From NCBI GenBank assembly GCA_045652745.1, contig JAZRUW010000001.1, positions 62,001 through 126,000 of the forward strand: DNA of 64,000 nt, read 5' to 3'. The position numbers and the translations under genes were made by a program. Of the stretch, positions 8,509 through 15,503 are shown in pieces (positions within the stretch are counted from its first letter, which is position 1; every line of letters begins with the position of its first letter). Below the pieces are notes generated by a model that was not told the origin of the DNA, did no database searches, and saw only the letters and a program-made list of their open reading frames with translations. The DNA is from RGIG2041 sp045652745. GTDB taxonomy: Bacteria; Bacillota; Clostridia; UBA1381; UMGS1253.

Positions 8509-8533
8509 CAAACAAAGAGGCCGGTTGTATAAT
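8505..8533 (+). promoter_or_regulatory. Promoter of the trpB T-box leader
   Basis: TTGACA (8505-8510), 17-bp spacer, TATAAT (8528-8533). The -35 box overlaps the stop codon of the 5'-nucleotidase gene. Confidence 0.92.
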
Positions 8534-8539
8534 GTTAAC

Positions 8540-8793
8540 AAACAAACCGTTGAGGCAGAAAAAAGGCAGAATCGGACTTTTAGAGCGAGCGGATTATGGT
8601 GTGAGTTCCGCAAAGTGCGCCTGCGCAATATGGACTGCTGAGGGCTGTGTTAAATGCACGGACGTAGGACTTGCGTAAATAGTCGGGAGTATGATGGTAC
8701 TTCAAAAAGGGCACGGCTTTGCCGTGAATACAAGGTGGCACCGCGGATAAAGTTTATTCGTCCTTGGCAATTTTCATTGCTGAGGACTTTTTT
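8540..8793 (+). ncRNA. T-box leader, tRNA-Trp specific
   Basis: Transcription-attenuating T-box riboswitch. The core AAGGTGGCACCGCGG (8732-8746) is the antiterminator bulge. Its TGGC pairs with the 3' GCCA of a tRNA whose discriminator is G, as in tRNA-Trp. A Stem III hairpin CACGGC-ttt-GCCGTG lies at 8712-8726. On the 3' side of Stem I the specifier is read as TGG (8631-8633) in the context AATA-TGG-A, just before CTGC, which pairs with GCAG at the stem base. Antiterminator pairing AAGG/CCTT (8732-8735 with 8762-8765) competes with the terminator. Uncharged tRNA-Trp should switch on trpB. Confidence 0.9.
8760..8793 (+). terminator. T-box regulated terminator
   Basis: GTCCTTGGCAAT paired with ATTGCTGAGGAC and six T; mutually exclusive with the T-box antiterminator. 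Confidence 0.9.
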
Positions 8794-8810
8794 ATTTACA
8801 GGAGGGGCTT

Positions 8811-8861
8811 ATGTTTATTTTAAATGCACGATGGCGAAATTCATGTGGACTTTTGTTTTGA
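8811..8861 (+). CDS. Possible short leader ORF before trpB (16 aa)
   Basis: ATG 8811 sits 4 bases after GGAGGGG (8801-8807), right behind the T-box terminator where the regulated gene would normally start. It encodes 16 residues with a single Trp (MFILNARWRNSCGLLF). It could be a leader peptide, the stub of a lost first gene, or chance. One Trp codon is too few for classical attenuation. Confidence 0.35.
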   Translation: MFILNARWRNSCGLLF

Positions 8862-8874
8862 ACTGTGATATAGT
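8846..8874 (+). promoter_or_regulatory. Possible second, T-box-independent trpB promoter
   Basis: TGGACT (8846-8851), 17-bp spacer, TATAGT (8869-8874) with an extended TG (8866-8867), downstream of the T-box terminator. It would give a basal transcript. Confidence 0.45.
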
Positions 8875-8905
8875 AATATAGATGCTTTAAAAGGAGTATA
8901 TGAAC

Positions 8906-10147
8906 ATGAATAAGTACAGAGATTTTGAAAATTATTTAAAAGAATATCCGAATGTAGAAGGTTATTTCGGTGAATACGGCGGTTCCTTCCAGGCAAAAGA
9001 ATTAATCGAGGCCTTTAAAGAAGCAGATGATGCCTATGAGGCGATTTGTCACAGTGCGCAGTTTATCAATGAGCTTCGCAGAATTCGTAAGGAATTTCAG
9101 GGCAGACCGACACCGGTATATCATTGCGAACGACTTTCCAAGATTTTCGGTAATTGCCAGATTTATTTAAAGCGTGAAGATTTGAACCATACCGGTGCGC
9201 ATAAGCTGAATCATTGTATGGGCGAAGGTCTGCTTGCAAAGTATATGGGCAAAAAGAAGATTATTGCGGAGACCGGTGCAGGACAGCACGGCGTTGCGAT
9301 TGCGACTGCGGCGGCATATTTTGGTATGGAATGCGATGTGTATATGGGTGAGGTGGATATTGAAAAGCAGCACCCGAATGTTATCCGTATGAAGATGCTC
9401 GGCGCGAATGTTGTACCGGTAACCAAGGGTCTTAAAACCCTTAAAGAAGCTTGCGACGCAGCGTTTGAAGCCTATCTTAATGAATATAAAGATGCCATTT
9501 ACTGCATAGGTACTGCGGCTGGTCCGCATCCGTTCCCGAAGATGGTACGTGATTTCCAGTCGATTATCGGTTTTGAGGCACGAGAACAGTTCCTTGAAAT
9601 GACGGGCATTATGCCGGATGCAATTACGGCATGTGTCGGTGGTGGTTCCAATTCGCTTGGTATGTTTACGCCGTTTTTGGCAGATCCGGTTGAGATTTAC
9701 GGCGTAGAGCCGCTCGGCAGGGGCAGTGGCGTCGGCGATCATGCCGCAACCATGGCCTATGGAACAAAGGGTATCATCCATGGTTACACAAGCTATGTGT
9801 TGCAGGATGAAAACGGTGAGCCGTTGCCGGTGTACTCTATTGCAAGCGGCTTAGACTATCCGGGCGTAGGTCCGGAGCACGCACATTTGCGTGACCTCGG
9901 TCGTGTGCACTATGAAACGGTATCGGATGAAGAAGCGATGGAAGCGTTCTTTTTGCTTTCCAGATACGAGGGTATCATTCCGGCGATTGAAAGTGCACAT
10001 GCTGTTGCTTATGCGATTCGTTATGCAAAGGAGCATAAGTCCGGTTCTATTTTGGCTTGCCTGTCCGGCAGAGGCGATAAGGATATTGATTATGTTTATG
10101 AAAACTACGGTTGCGGGGAGCAATTTAAGTTGGACTATAAAATCTGA
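8906..10147 (+). CDS. trpB: Tryptophan synthase beta chain
   Basis: PLP enzyme of 413 residues that condenses indole with L-serine to L-tryptophan. It has the TrpB motif KREDLNHTGAHKLNH with the PLP lysine at about 100, AETGAGQHGVA, GTAAGPHPFP and the phosphate-binding CVGGGSNSLGMF. AAGGAG (8891-8896) favours ATG 8906 (9-nt spacer) over ATG 8900 (3-nt). No trpA or other trp gene lies in the window; the gene is monocistronic between a Trp T-box and a terminator. A stand-alone beta chain under tRNA-Trp control is best explained by salvage of external or recycled indole, though other trp genes may lie elsewhere. Confidence 0.95.
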   Translation: MNKYRDFENYLKEYPNVEGYFGEYGGSFQAKELIEAFKEADDAYEAICHSAQFINELRRIRKEFQGRPTPVYHCERLSKIFGNCQIYLKREDLNHTGAHKLNHCMGEGLLAKYMGKKKIIAETGAGQHGVAIATAAAYFGMECDVYMGEVDIEKQHPNVIRMKMLGANVVPVTKGLKTLKEACDAAFEAYLNEYKDAIYCIGTAAGPHPFPKMVRDFQSIIGFEAREQFLEMTGIMPDAITACVGGGSNSLGMFTPFLADPVEIYGVEPLGRGSGVGDHAATMAYGTKGIIHGYTSYVLQDENGEPLPVYSIASGLDYPGVGPEHAHLRDLGRVHYETVSDEEAMEAFFLLSRYEGIIPAIESAHAVAYAIRYAKEHKSGSILACLSGRGDKDIDYVYENYGCGEQFKLDYKI

Positions 10148-10151
10148 TGAA

Positions 10152-10183
10152 AAACGGGATGCATCTACAGATGCATCCCGTTT
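10152..10183 (+). terminator. trpB terminator, possibly bidirectional
   Basis: Perfect 14-bp stem AAACGGGATGCATC with complement and T-rich 3' flank. It lies between the convergent trpB and DMT genes. Confidence 0.85.
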
Positions 10184-10242
10184 ATTTTATCGGTATTTGT
10201 TTTTTTAAGGCCATCTGTGCAGTGCCGAACTGTGCTTTTTGT

Positions 10243-10680
10243 TTACTTTTTAAACACGAGAACGCCTGCAATCATCAATGCGATGCCGATGTATTTGGTC
10301 AGTCCAAAGGCAACTTTTTCCGTGCCGAACAGACCGAAGGCGTCAATTAGCGCTGCAATGAGTAGTTGTGCAATCAAAATTGTGGAAATTGCAAGCGTGG
10401 TATTTAATTTGGATATGGCAAGCACAACGGTTAATGTAATGGCGAAGCCGATGATACCGCCGGTTAAATAGAGTTTGTTTACAGCAGCTATTTCCTTTAG
10501 GCTGCCGTTGCCGAATATCAGCATGGCAATAAGCGCCAGTACGAACGCTGTACCTTGGACGATTGTATTGGATTCCAAAAGACCGATTTTGTCGGTCAGT
10601 CTGGTATTGAATACACCTTGAACACTCATTGCGGCGCCGGCTAAGGCTGCCATTAAAAAACCAAGCATAATAATTTCCAT
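10243..10680 (-). CDS. DMT family transporter (YdcZ/DUF606 type)
   Basis: Small integral membrane protein of 145 residues with about five hydrophobic helices, belonging to the half-size DMT transporters of the YdcZ type. The glycine- and alanine-rich first helix (GFLMAALAGAAMSVQG) followed by FNTRLTDK is characteristic. The C-terminus ends in a membrane helix and LVFKK. Such half-size proteins are thought to act as dimers; substrate unknown. The start is ATG at 10680-10678, with a second in-frame ATG 12 bases in. The GAAAGG before it lies inside a long-range stem (10682-10740). Upstream DUF1540 is on the same strand and the roughly 200-nt gap is highly structured, so translation may be regulated. 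Confidence 0.85.
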   Translation of the reverse strand: MEIIMLGFLMAALAGAAMSVQGVFNTRLTDKIGLLESNTIVQGTAFVLALIAMLIFGNGSLKEIAAVNKLYLTGGIIGFAITLTVVLAISKLNTTLAISTILIAQLLIAALIDAFGLFGTEKVAFGLTKYIGIALMIAGVLVFKK

Positions 10681-10681
10681 A

Positions 10682-10740
10682 GCCTTTCAGCCCACAAATA
10701 GTAATTATAAATACATACGCACATTCTGTGGGCAAAAGGC
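10682..10740 (-). promoter_or_regulatory. Leader hairpin covering the DMT ribosome binding site
   Basis: GCCTTT and GCCCACA (10682-10687, 10690-10696) pair with TGTGGGC and AAAGGC (10727-10733, 10735-10740). Read on the minus strand, the stem contains the GAAAGG just before the start codon, so folding would hide the binding site. Confidence 0.45.
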
Positions 10741-10755
10741 GTATAATGGAAATTA

Positions 10756-10805
10756 TGCACATCGCCGTTTCGTATCGTATACGATACGAAAATTTCGGCG
10801 GTGCA
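10756..10805. repeat. Long palindromic hairpin with an 18-bp perfect core
   Basis: Core CGTATCGTATACGATACG (10771-10788) is a perfect palindrome. It is extended by CGCCG/CGGCG and TGCAC/GTGCA arms across short internal loops. It lies in the DUF1540-DMT gap. It could be an operator or a cruciform element. Confidence 0.6.
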
Positions 10806-10820
10806 ATAAATTCCGCCGGA

Positions 10821-10890
10821 GGCATAGCGTGATTTTCACGTTATCACCTCTATGTAGAGCAAGGCGCAGGCCTTGCCGAGCCGCTTATGC
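10821..10890 (-). repeat. Four-way-junction-like structured element after DUF1540
   Basis: Outer stem GCATA-GCG/CGC-TTATGC encloses three hairpins, read on the minus strand as GCAAGG-cctgcg-CCTTGC, CTCTA-ca-TAGAG and CGTGA-aaa-TCACG. It overlaps the DUF1540 stop codon. It has no T-run, so it is not a standard terminator. In shape it resembles the elements at 6820 and 49864, but without an obvious repeated linker. Confidence 0.5.
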
Positions 10891-11052
10891 TCTTTTTTCA
10901 AAGGATTCACAATCGGTGCATTCGCACATCGTCGGGTTTGTTTCGTGCGTGCCGACTTTGATGCTGGAAAGTGAGCAGTAGTTTTCAGTGTTGCAGTGAT
11001 ATTTGCATTCCTTTACGCTGCAGCCGATGCTCATATTCGGTTTGTCATTCAT
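10885..11052 (-). CDS. DUF1540 domain-containing protein
   Basis: Small cytoplasmic protein of 55 residues with seven Cys in the spaced pattern typical of DUF1540: IGCSVKECKYHCNTENYC, then CECTDCESF. The Cys arrangement implies metal binding, probably zinc, but the family function is not established. The start at 11052 is chosen because AAAGGAGG lies just upstream of it on the minus strand; a longer frame upstream has no binding site. It is transcribed towards the DMT gene, with a structured gap between. A 10-bp inverted repeat (AAACAGAAAA/TTTTCTGTTT at 11078-11105) lies in its upstream region and may be an operator. Confidence 0.88.
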   Translation of the reverse strand: MNDKPNMSIGCSVKECKYHCNTENYCSLSSIKVGTHETNPTMCECTDCESFEKRA

Positions 11053-11183
11053 GTGTGTTGCCTCCTTTGTTTTTATAAAACAGAAAAAGCGCTTCTTTTC
11101 TGTTTGTGTGACTAGTTTGTGCTTTTGTTTATAAAATATACAAAATTTATTTTGGTGCATATATTATTTTAAGGAGGGATTTT

Positions 11184-11396
11184 ATGGATTTGAAAAATAA
11201 TAAAATTAAACTTGGTGAACTTTTGAAAAATGAGCAGGCGAGACAGGTGCTGAAAAGCTCATTTCCAGAGTGGATGGACTCTCCGCTGCTTCAAATGGCA
11301 AAACACATGCCGCTTTGCGAAATTTTGCGCCTTGCACAAAAACAAGTGCCGCAAGATAAAATTCAATCTGTTTTGGACAAATTGGGTCAGCTGTAA
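11184..11396 (+). CDS. Small conserved-looking hypothetical protein
   Basis: 70 residues, no recognised family. It is predicted soluble and largely helical, with alternating charged and hydrophobic residues (KIKLGELLKNEQARQVLKSS) and a Pro-rich middle (FPEWMDSPLL). The C-terminal half (MAKHMPLCEILRLAQKQVP) resembles helical repeats seen in other short clostridial proteins, but I cannot name a domain. AAGGAGG precedes ATG 11184 by a good distance, so it is probably translated. It is divergent from DUF1540 and upstream of the lysA promoter. A weak promoter-like pair lies at 11117-11144. Confidence 0.7.
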   Translation: MDLKNNKIKLGELLKNEQARQVLKSSFPEWMDSPLLQMAKHMPLCEILRLAQKQVPQDKIQSVLDKLGQL

Positions 11397-11423
11397 TCTG
11401 TATTGTCTTTTGTAAGCGAAGCG

Positions 11424-11452
11424 TTGACACAGCGGATAAATTGTGATATGAT
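11424..11452 (+). promoter_or_regulatory. lysA promoter
   Basis: TTGACA (11424-11429), 17-bp spacer, TATGAT (11447-11452). The leader is only about 38 nt, so no lysine riboswitch is present. Confidence 0.87.
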
Positions 11453-11496
11453 AGTTCTAAATTTTTTTGCATTAGGAGAAAGCAGGGGCTTAGAAA

Positions 11497-12795
11497 ATGT
11501 TTGTTTCGGATTGTTTGAATGTAAACGAAAAAAACCATTTGACCATCGGCGGTTTGGATACGGTTGAGCTTGCAAAGCAGTACGGTACACCGCTGTATGT
11601 GATGGATGAAAATGAAATTCGTAAAAATTGTAAAATTTACAAAACGGCAATCGACCGCTACTATGGCGGTAACGGTTTGATTCTGTATGCCTCGAAAGCG
11701 TTTTCCTGTAAGGCAATGTATCGCATTGCAGATGAAGAAGGTCTCGGCGTGGATGTCGTATCCGGCGGCGAGTTATATACGGCGTATCAGGCCGGTTTTT
11801 CGATGGAGAAGGTGTATTTTCACGGCAACAACAAAACGGAGGCGGAACTTCGTTTGGCGTTGGAACTTGGCGTTGGCTGTATCATCGTAGACAATATCGA
11901 CGAATTGATGCTTTTGGACGCGCTGTGCGCCCAATTCAATAAAACCGTTTCGGTTATGGTGCGCATTAAACCGGGCGTCGATGCCCATACGCACGATTTT
12001 ATCCGTACGGGTCAAATTGATTCCAAGTTCGGCGTTGCGTTGGAAAATGGGGAAGCGATTGCGTTTTTTGAAAAAGCGGTTTTAGCAAAACACATTCGCT
12101 TAGACGGCGTGCATTGTCATATCGGCTCTCAGATTTTTGATTTGGCTCCGTTTGAACTTGCGGGTGAAATTATGCTTAAGTTTATGGCAGAAATCCGTGA
12201 ACGCTTTGGCATTACGCTGACCAAACTCAATCTTGGCGGCGGCTTCGGTGTAAAATACGTCGAAGGAGATGACCCGATTTCTTATGATGCCTATATTCGT
12301 GCGGTTTCCGAAGTGATTCGGGCAACGGCGCAAAAGTATGATTTCCCGATGCCACAAATTTTTATGGAGCCGGGACGCTCTATTGTAGCGGCGGCAGGTA
12401 TTACGCTGTATACCGTCGGTAATGTAAAACATATTGAAGGCGTGCGCACATATGTTTCTGTTGATGGGGGCATGGGGGATAATCCGCGATACATTTTATA
12501 TGGTGCGGAATATACGGCTTTGGCCGCTGCAAAAGCAGGAGATGCGCCGACACAAAAGATTACTCTTGCCGGAAAGTGCTGTGAGTCCGGTGATTTAATT
12601 GGAGAGAATATGGATATACAGCCGTTGGAACGTGGCGATATTGTTGCGGTACTGACAACGGGTGCGTATAATTACTCCATGGCCAGCAACTATAACCGTA
12701 TTCCGCGTCCGGCAGTTGTTATGGTGCACGACGGAGAAAGCCGCATTGCGGTGCGCGCTGAAACCTATGCGGATTTGATTAAAAATGATTTATAA
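11497..12795 (+). CDS. lysA: Diaminopimelate decarboxylase
   Basis: PLP enzyme of 432 residues catalysing the last step of lysine synthesis, meso-diaminopimelate to L-lysine. It is a fold-type III decarboxylase. Lys67 in YASKAF binds PLP; HCHIGSQ, NLGGGFGVKY, FMEPGRSIV and GKCCESGD (active-site Cys) are all present. The length matches the family. AGGAGAAAG lies 5' of ATG 11497. It has its own promoter, and a palindromic hairpin separates it from dusB by 50 bp. No other lysine gene adjoins it. Confidence 0.95.
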   Translation: MFVSDCLNVNEKNHLTIGGLDTVELAKQYGTPLYVMDENEIRKNCKIYKTAIDRYYGGNGLILYASKAFSCKAMYRIADEEGLGVDVVSGGELYTAYQAGFSMEKVYFHGNNKTEAELRLALELGVGCIIVDNIDELMLLDALCAQFNKTVSVMVRIKPGVDAHTHDFIRTGQIDSKFGVALENGEAIAFFEKAVLAKHIRLDGVHCHIGSQIFDLAPFELAGEIMLKFMAEIRERFGITLTKLNLGGGFGVKYVEGDDPISYDAYIRAVSEVIRATAQKYDFPMPQIFMEPGRSIVAAAGITLYTVGNVKHIEGVRTYVSVDGGMGDNPRYILYGAEYTALAAAKAGDAPTQKITLAGKCCESGDLIGENMDIQPLERGDIVAVLTTGAYNYSMASNYNRIPRPAVVMVHDGESRIAVRAETYADLIKNDL

Positions 12796-12797
12796 TT

Positions 12798-12822
12798 GTA
12801 AGCCGAATTTAATTCGGCTTAC
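12798..12822 (+). terminator. Perfect hairpin between lysA and dusB
   Basis: GTAAGCCGAATT-TAATTCGGCTTAC followed by only a short T-rich tract (TTGTTTATTT). It is probably a weak terminator allowing read-through into dusB, for which I see no separate promoter. Confidence 0.65.
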
Positions 12823-12844
12823 TTGTTTATTTGGAGAAAGTGCG

Positions 12845-13798
12845 ATGAAGATTGGAAATTTTACAATTGAACATCCCGTGTTTCTTGCACCGATGGCAGG
12901 TGTGACGGATTCGGCGTTTCGCAGAATTTGTAAAAGTTATGACTGCGGTTTGGTTTATACGGAAATGATTAGTGCAAAGGCTTTGGCGTTTCGAGATAAA
13001 AAGACGGCAAGTATGCTTGCTGTCCGGGAAGAGGAAAAGCCGTTTGCCGTGCAGATTTTCGGTTCCGAGCCGGAGATTATGGGCAGTATTACCGATGAAG
13101 CGCTGTCGACGGGCGCAAGCATCCTGGATATCAATATGGGATGTCCTGCGCCGAAAATTGCCGGAAACGGTGACGGATGTGCGCTGATGCGCAATCCCGA
13201 TTTGGTTTATGATATTGTCCGTGCGGTATCGGATAAGTCTACAGCGCCGGTTACCGTGAAAATCCGAAAAGGTTGGGATGATAACAGCGTAAATGCCGTA
13301 GAAGTTGCAAAAGCCGCAGAAGCGGCAGGTGCGCAGGCGGTGACGGTACACCCCAGAACGCGCGAACAGTTTTATATGGGCAAGGCGGATTGGAACGTGA
13401 TTGCGGATGTGAAAGCGGCGCTTAAAATCCCTGTAATCGGCAACGGCGATATATTTACGGCGCAGGATGCACTTTTGATGCGTGAGCAGACCGGCTGTGA
13501 TGCGGTGATGGTCGGCCGCGGTGCGCAGGGCAATCCGTTTATATTTCGTCAGATTTATCAGCTGATGTCGCAAGGGGAAGTTACCTTTTATCCGACAAGA
13601 AAAGAAAAGGTGGAAACCATCTTAAAACAACTCGATTACAGCATCGAAGAAAACGGGGAATATATTGCTGTGCGTGAGATGCGTAAGCACGCTGCGTGGT
13701 ATTTAAAGGGCGAGAAAAATTCGGCCTCCGTTCGTGCGGCGGTTAATAGGGCGGACAGCCGTGAAGCACTTTTGCAACTTTTGCATCAACTTATGTAA
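12845..13798 (+). CDS. dusB: tRNA-dihydrouridine synthase
   Basis: FMN enzyme of 317 residues reducing specific uridines in the tRNA D-loop to dihydrouridine. The family appears in FLAPMAGVTDSAFR, the catalytic Cys100 within DINMGCPAPKI, the VTVHPRTR stretch, IGNGDI and VMVGRGAQGNP. ATG 12845 follows TTTGGAGAAAG; the longer frame upstream overlaps lysA and lacks a binding site. The gene probably shares the lysA transcript through the weak intervening hairpin. Assignment to DusB rather than another Dus subgroup rests on overall similarity to the Firmicute type. Confidence 0.93.
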   Translation: MKIGNFTIEHPVFLAPMAGVTDSAFRRICKSYDCGLVYTEMISAKALAFRDKKTASMLAVREEEKPFAVQIFGSEPEIMGSITDEALSTGASILDINMGCPAPKIAGNGDGCALMRNPDLVYDIVRAVSDKSTAPVTVKIRKGWDDNSVNAVEVAKAAEAAGAQAVTVHPRTREQFYMGKADWNVIADVKAALKIPVIGNGDIFTAQDALLMREQTGCDAVMVGRGAQGNPFIFRQIYQLMSQGEVTFYPTRKEKVETILKQLDYSIEENGEYIAVREMRKHAAWYLKGEKNSASVRAAVNRADSREALLQLLHQLM

Positions 13799-13805
13799 AA
13801 AAACC

Positions 13806-13834
13806 TTGCAAAGTGCGTAGGATTGTGTTAAAAT
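13806..13834 (+). promoter_or_regulatory. guaB promoter
   Basis: TTGCAA (13806-13811), 17-bp spacer, TAAAAT (13829-13834). Confidence 0.75.
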
Positions 13835-13885
13835 AGATTAAATTTAAAAGCAACAGAAGAATAAGCATATCAGGAGGGATAATTC

Positions 13886-15343
13886 GTGAACATTATGGAA
13901 GGACTTACATTTGACGACGTGCTTTTGGTGCCACAGAAATCTGAGGTTACGCCGAACATGATTGAGCTTAAAACAAAGCTTACTCGCAAGATTTCTTTAA
14001 ACATTCCGCTGATGAGTGCGGCGATGGATACGGTAACCGAAGCGCAGATGGCGATTGCAATGGCACGTGAAGGCGGCATCGGTATTATCCACAAAAATAT
14101 GAGTATCGAGCAGCAGAAGCTCGAGGTTGAAAAAGTAAAGCGCTCTGAAAACGGTGTTATTACGGACCCGTTTTTCCTTTCTCCGAAGCATACTTTAAAG
14201 GATGCGGACGAGCTGATGGGTCGCTATAAAATTTCCGGTGTACCGATTACCGATGAAGCAGGCAAGTTGCTCGGTATCATCACAAACCGCGACCTTCGTT
14301 TTGAAACGGAATTTTCCCGTGAAATCGGCGAGGTGATGACCAAAGAAAACCTCATTACCGCACCGGAGGGTACAACCTTGGACGAAGCGCAGGAAGTATT
14401 GCGCGCAAACAAGATTGAAAAGCTCCCGATTGTGGACAAGGACGGTATGCTCAAAGGCTTGATTACCATCAAGGATATCGAGAAGGCTGTAAAGTATCCG
14501 AATGCCGCAAAGGACGAAAAGGGCAGACTTCTGGCAGGCGCAGCGATCGGTGTAACCGCCGATGTGCTCGACAGAGTTGCCGCTTTGGTAGAAGCCAATG
14601 TAGACGTGGTTGTGCTCGACTCCGCACACGGTCACTCCAAAAATATTATGGACACCTTGAAAAAGGTAAAAGCCGCATATCCGGATTTGCAGGTGATTGC
14701 AGGTAACGTTGCAACACCGGAAGCCGTAGAAGATTTGGTTGCGGCAGGTGCAGATGCGGTTAAGGTTGGTATCGGACCGGGTTCGATTTGTACAACCCGT
14801 GTGGTTGCCGGTATCGGTGTGCCGCAGGTGACTGCAATTTATGAATGTGCAAAGGCTGCAAAGAAGCACGGCGTTCCGATTATCGCAGACGGCGGTGTAA
14901 AATATTCCGGTGACCTGACCAAGGCGATTGCCGCAGGCTGTGACGTCATCATGATTGGTAGTCTGTTTGCAGGTTGTGAGGAAAGCCCGGGCGAGTTTGA
15001 ACTCTATCAGGGCCGCCGCTTTAAAGTGTACCGCGGCATGGGCTCCATCGGTGCGATGAACCAGAGCCACGGCAGCGGTGACCGTTATTTCCAGGCAAAT
15101 GCGAAAAAACTTGTACCGGAAGGCGTTGAAGGTCGCGTTGAATACAAAGGCCTTCTGTCCGACACCATCTTCCAACTCCTCGGCGGTCTGAGAGCCGGTA
15201 TGGGTTACTGCGGTACTAAGACAGTACCGGAACTTAAGGAAAACGGCAAGTTTATCCGCATCACCGGTGCAGGCCTGAAAGAAAGTCATCCGCATGATAT
15301 TCAGATTACAAAAGAAGCACCGAACTATTCCTCTAAAGATTGA
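13886..15343 (+). CDS. guaB: Inosine-5'-monophosphate dehydrogenase
   Basis: NAD-dependent enzyme of 485 residues converting IMP to XMP, the committed step of GMP synthesis. The catalytic barrel is interrupted by two CBS domains (about 95-205). The active-site loop GPGSICTTRVVAG carries Cys302; the flap/IMP-binding stretches GGVKYSGDLTKA, YRGMGSIGAM and GDRYFQ are intact. AGGAGGG with 7-nt spacing supports GTG 13886. Monocistronic with its own promoter and terminator; no guaA nearby. The short leader leaves no room for a purine riboswitch. Confidence 0.96.
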   Translation: MNIMEGLTFDDVLLVPQKSEVTPNMIELKTKLTRKISLNIPLMSAAMDTVTEAQMAIAMAREGGIGIIHKNMSIEQQKLEVEKVKRSENGVITDPFFLSPKHTLKDADELMGRYKISGVPITDEAGKLLGIITNRDLRFETEFSREIGEVMTKENLITAPEGTTLDEAQEVLRANKIEKLPIVDKDGMLKGLITIKDIEKAVKYPNAAKDEKGRLLAGAAIGVTADVLDRVAALVEANVDVVVLDSAHGHSKNIMDTLKKVKAAYPDLQVIAGNVATPEAVEDLVAAGADAVKVGIGPGSICTTRVVAGIGVPQVTAIYECAKAAKKHGVPIIADGGVKYSGDLTKAIAAGCDVIMIGSLFAGCEESPGEFELYQGRRFKVYRGMGSIGAMNQSHGSGDRYFQANAKKLVPEGVEGRVEYKGLLSDTIFQLLGGLRAGMGYCGTKTVPELKENGKFIRITGAGLKESHPHDIQITKEAPNYSSKD

Positions 15344-15352
15344 TTTTCTTTC

Positions 15353-15381
15353 AAAAGCATTGCAGTTTATGCAATGCTTTT
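15353..15381 (+). terminator. guaB terminator
   Basis: 12-bp stem AAAAGCATTGCA with complement and GTTTA loop; T-rich 3' flank. Confidence 0.85.
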
Positions 15382-15382
15382 G

Positions 15383-15411
15383 TTGCTTTTGTGCGCTGCT
15401 TGTGGTATGAT
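15383..15411 (+). promoter_or_regulatory. Promoter of the CAP-protein gene
   Basis: TTGCTT (15383-15388), 17-bp spacer, TATGAT (15406-15411); the -35 abuts the guaB terminator. Confidence 0.65.
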
Positions 15412-15503
15412 ATAAAAAATGAATTTTCATGGAGAAACTTTTTATGGATTCTTAAACTTATCCTACAAAGGTGATTGAAAATATAACATAGGAGGTGCGC
15501 CGG

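Noticed and set aside
12796..12844. Possible lysine riboswitch near lysA
   Set aside because: The lysA leader is only about 38 nt and the hairpin lies after the gene, not before it.
14195..15430. 411-aa open frame antisense to guaB
   Set aside because: Shadow of the codon pattern of guaB on the other strand; rich in Cys, His, Arg and Phe, no binding site, no family resemblance.
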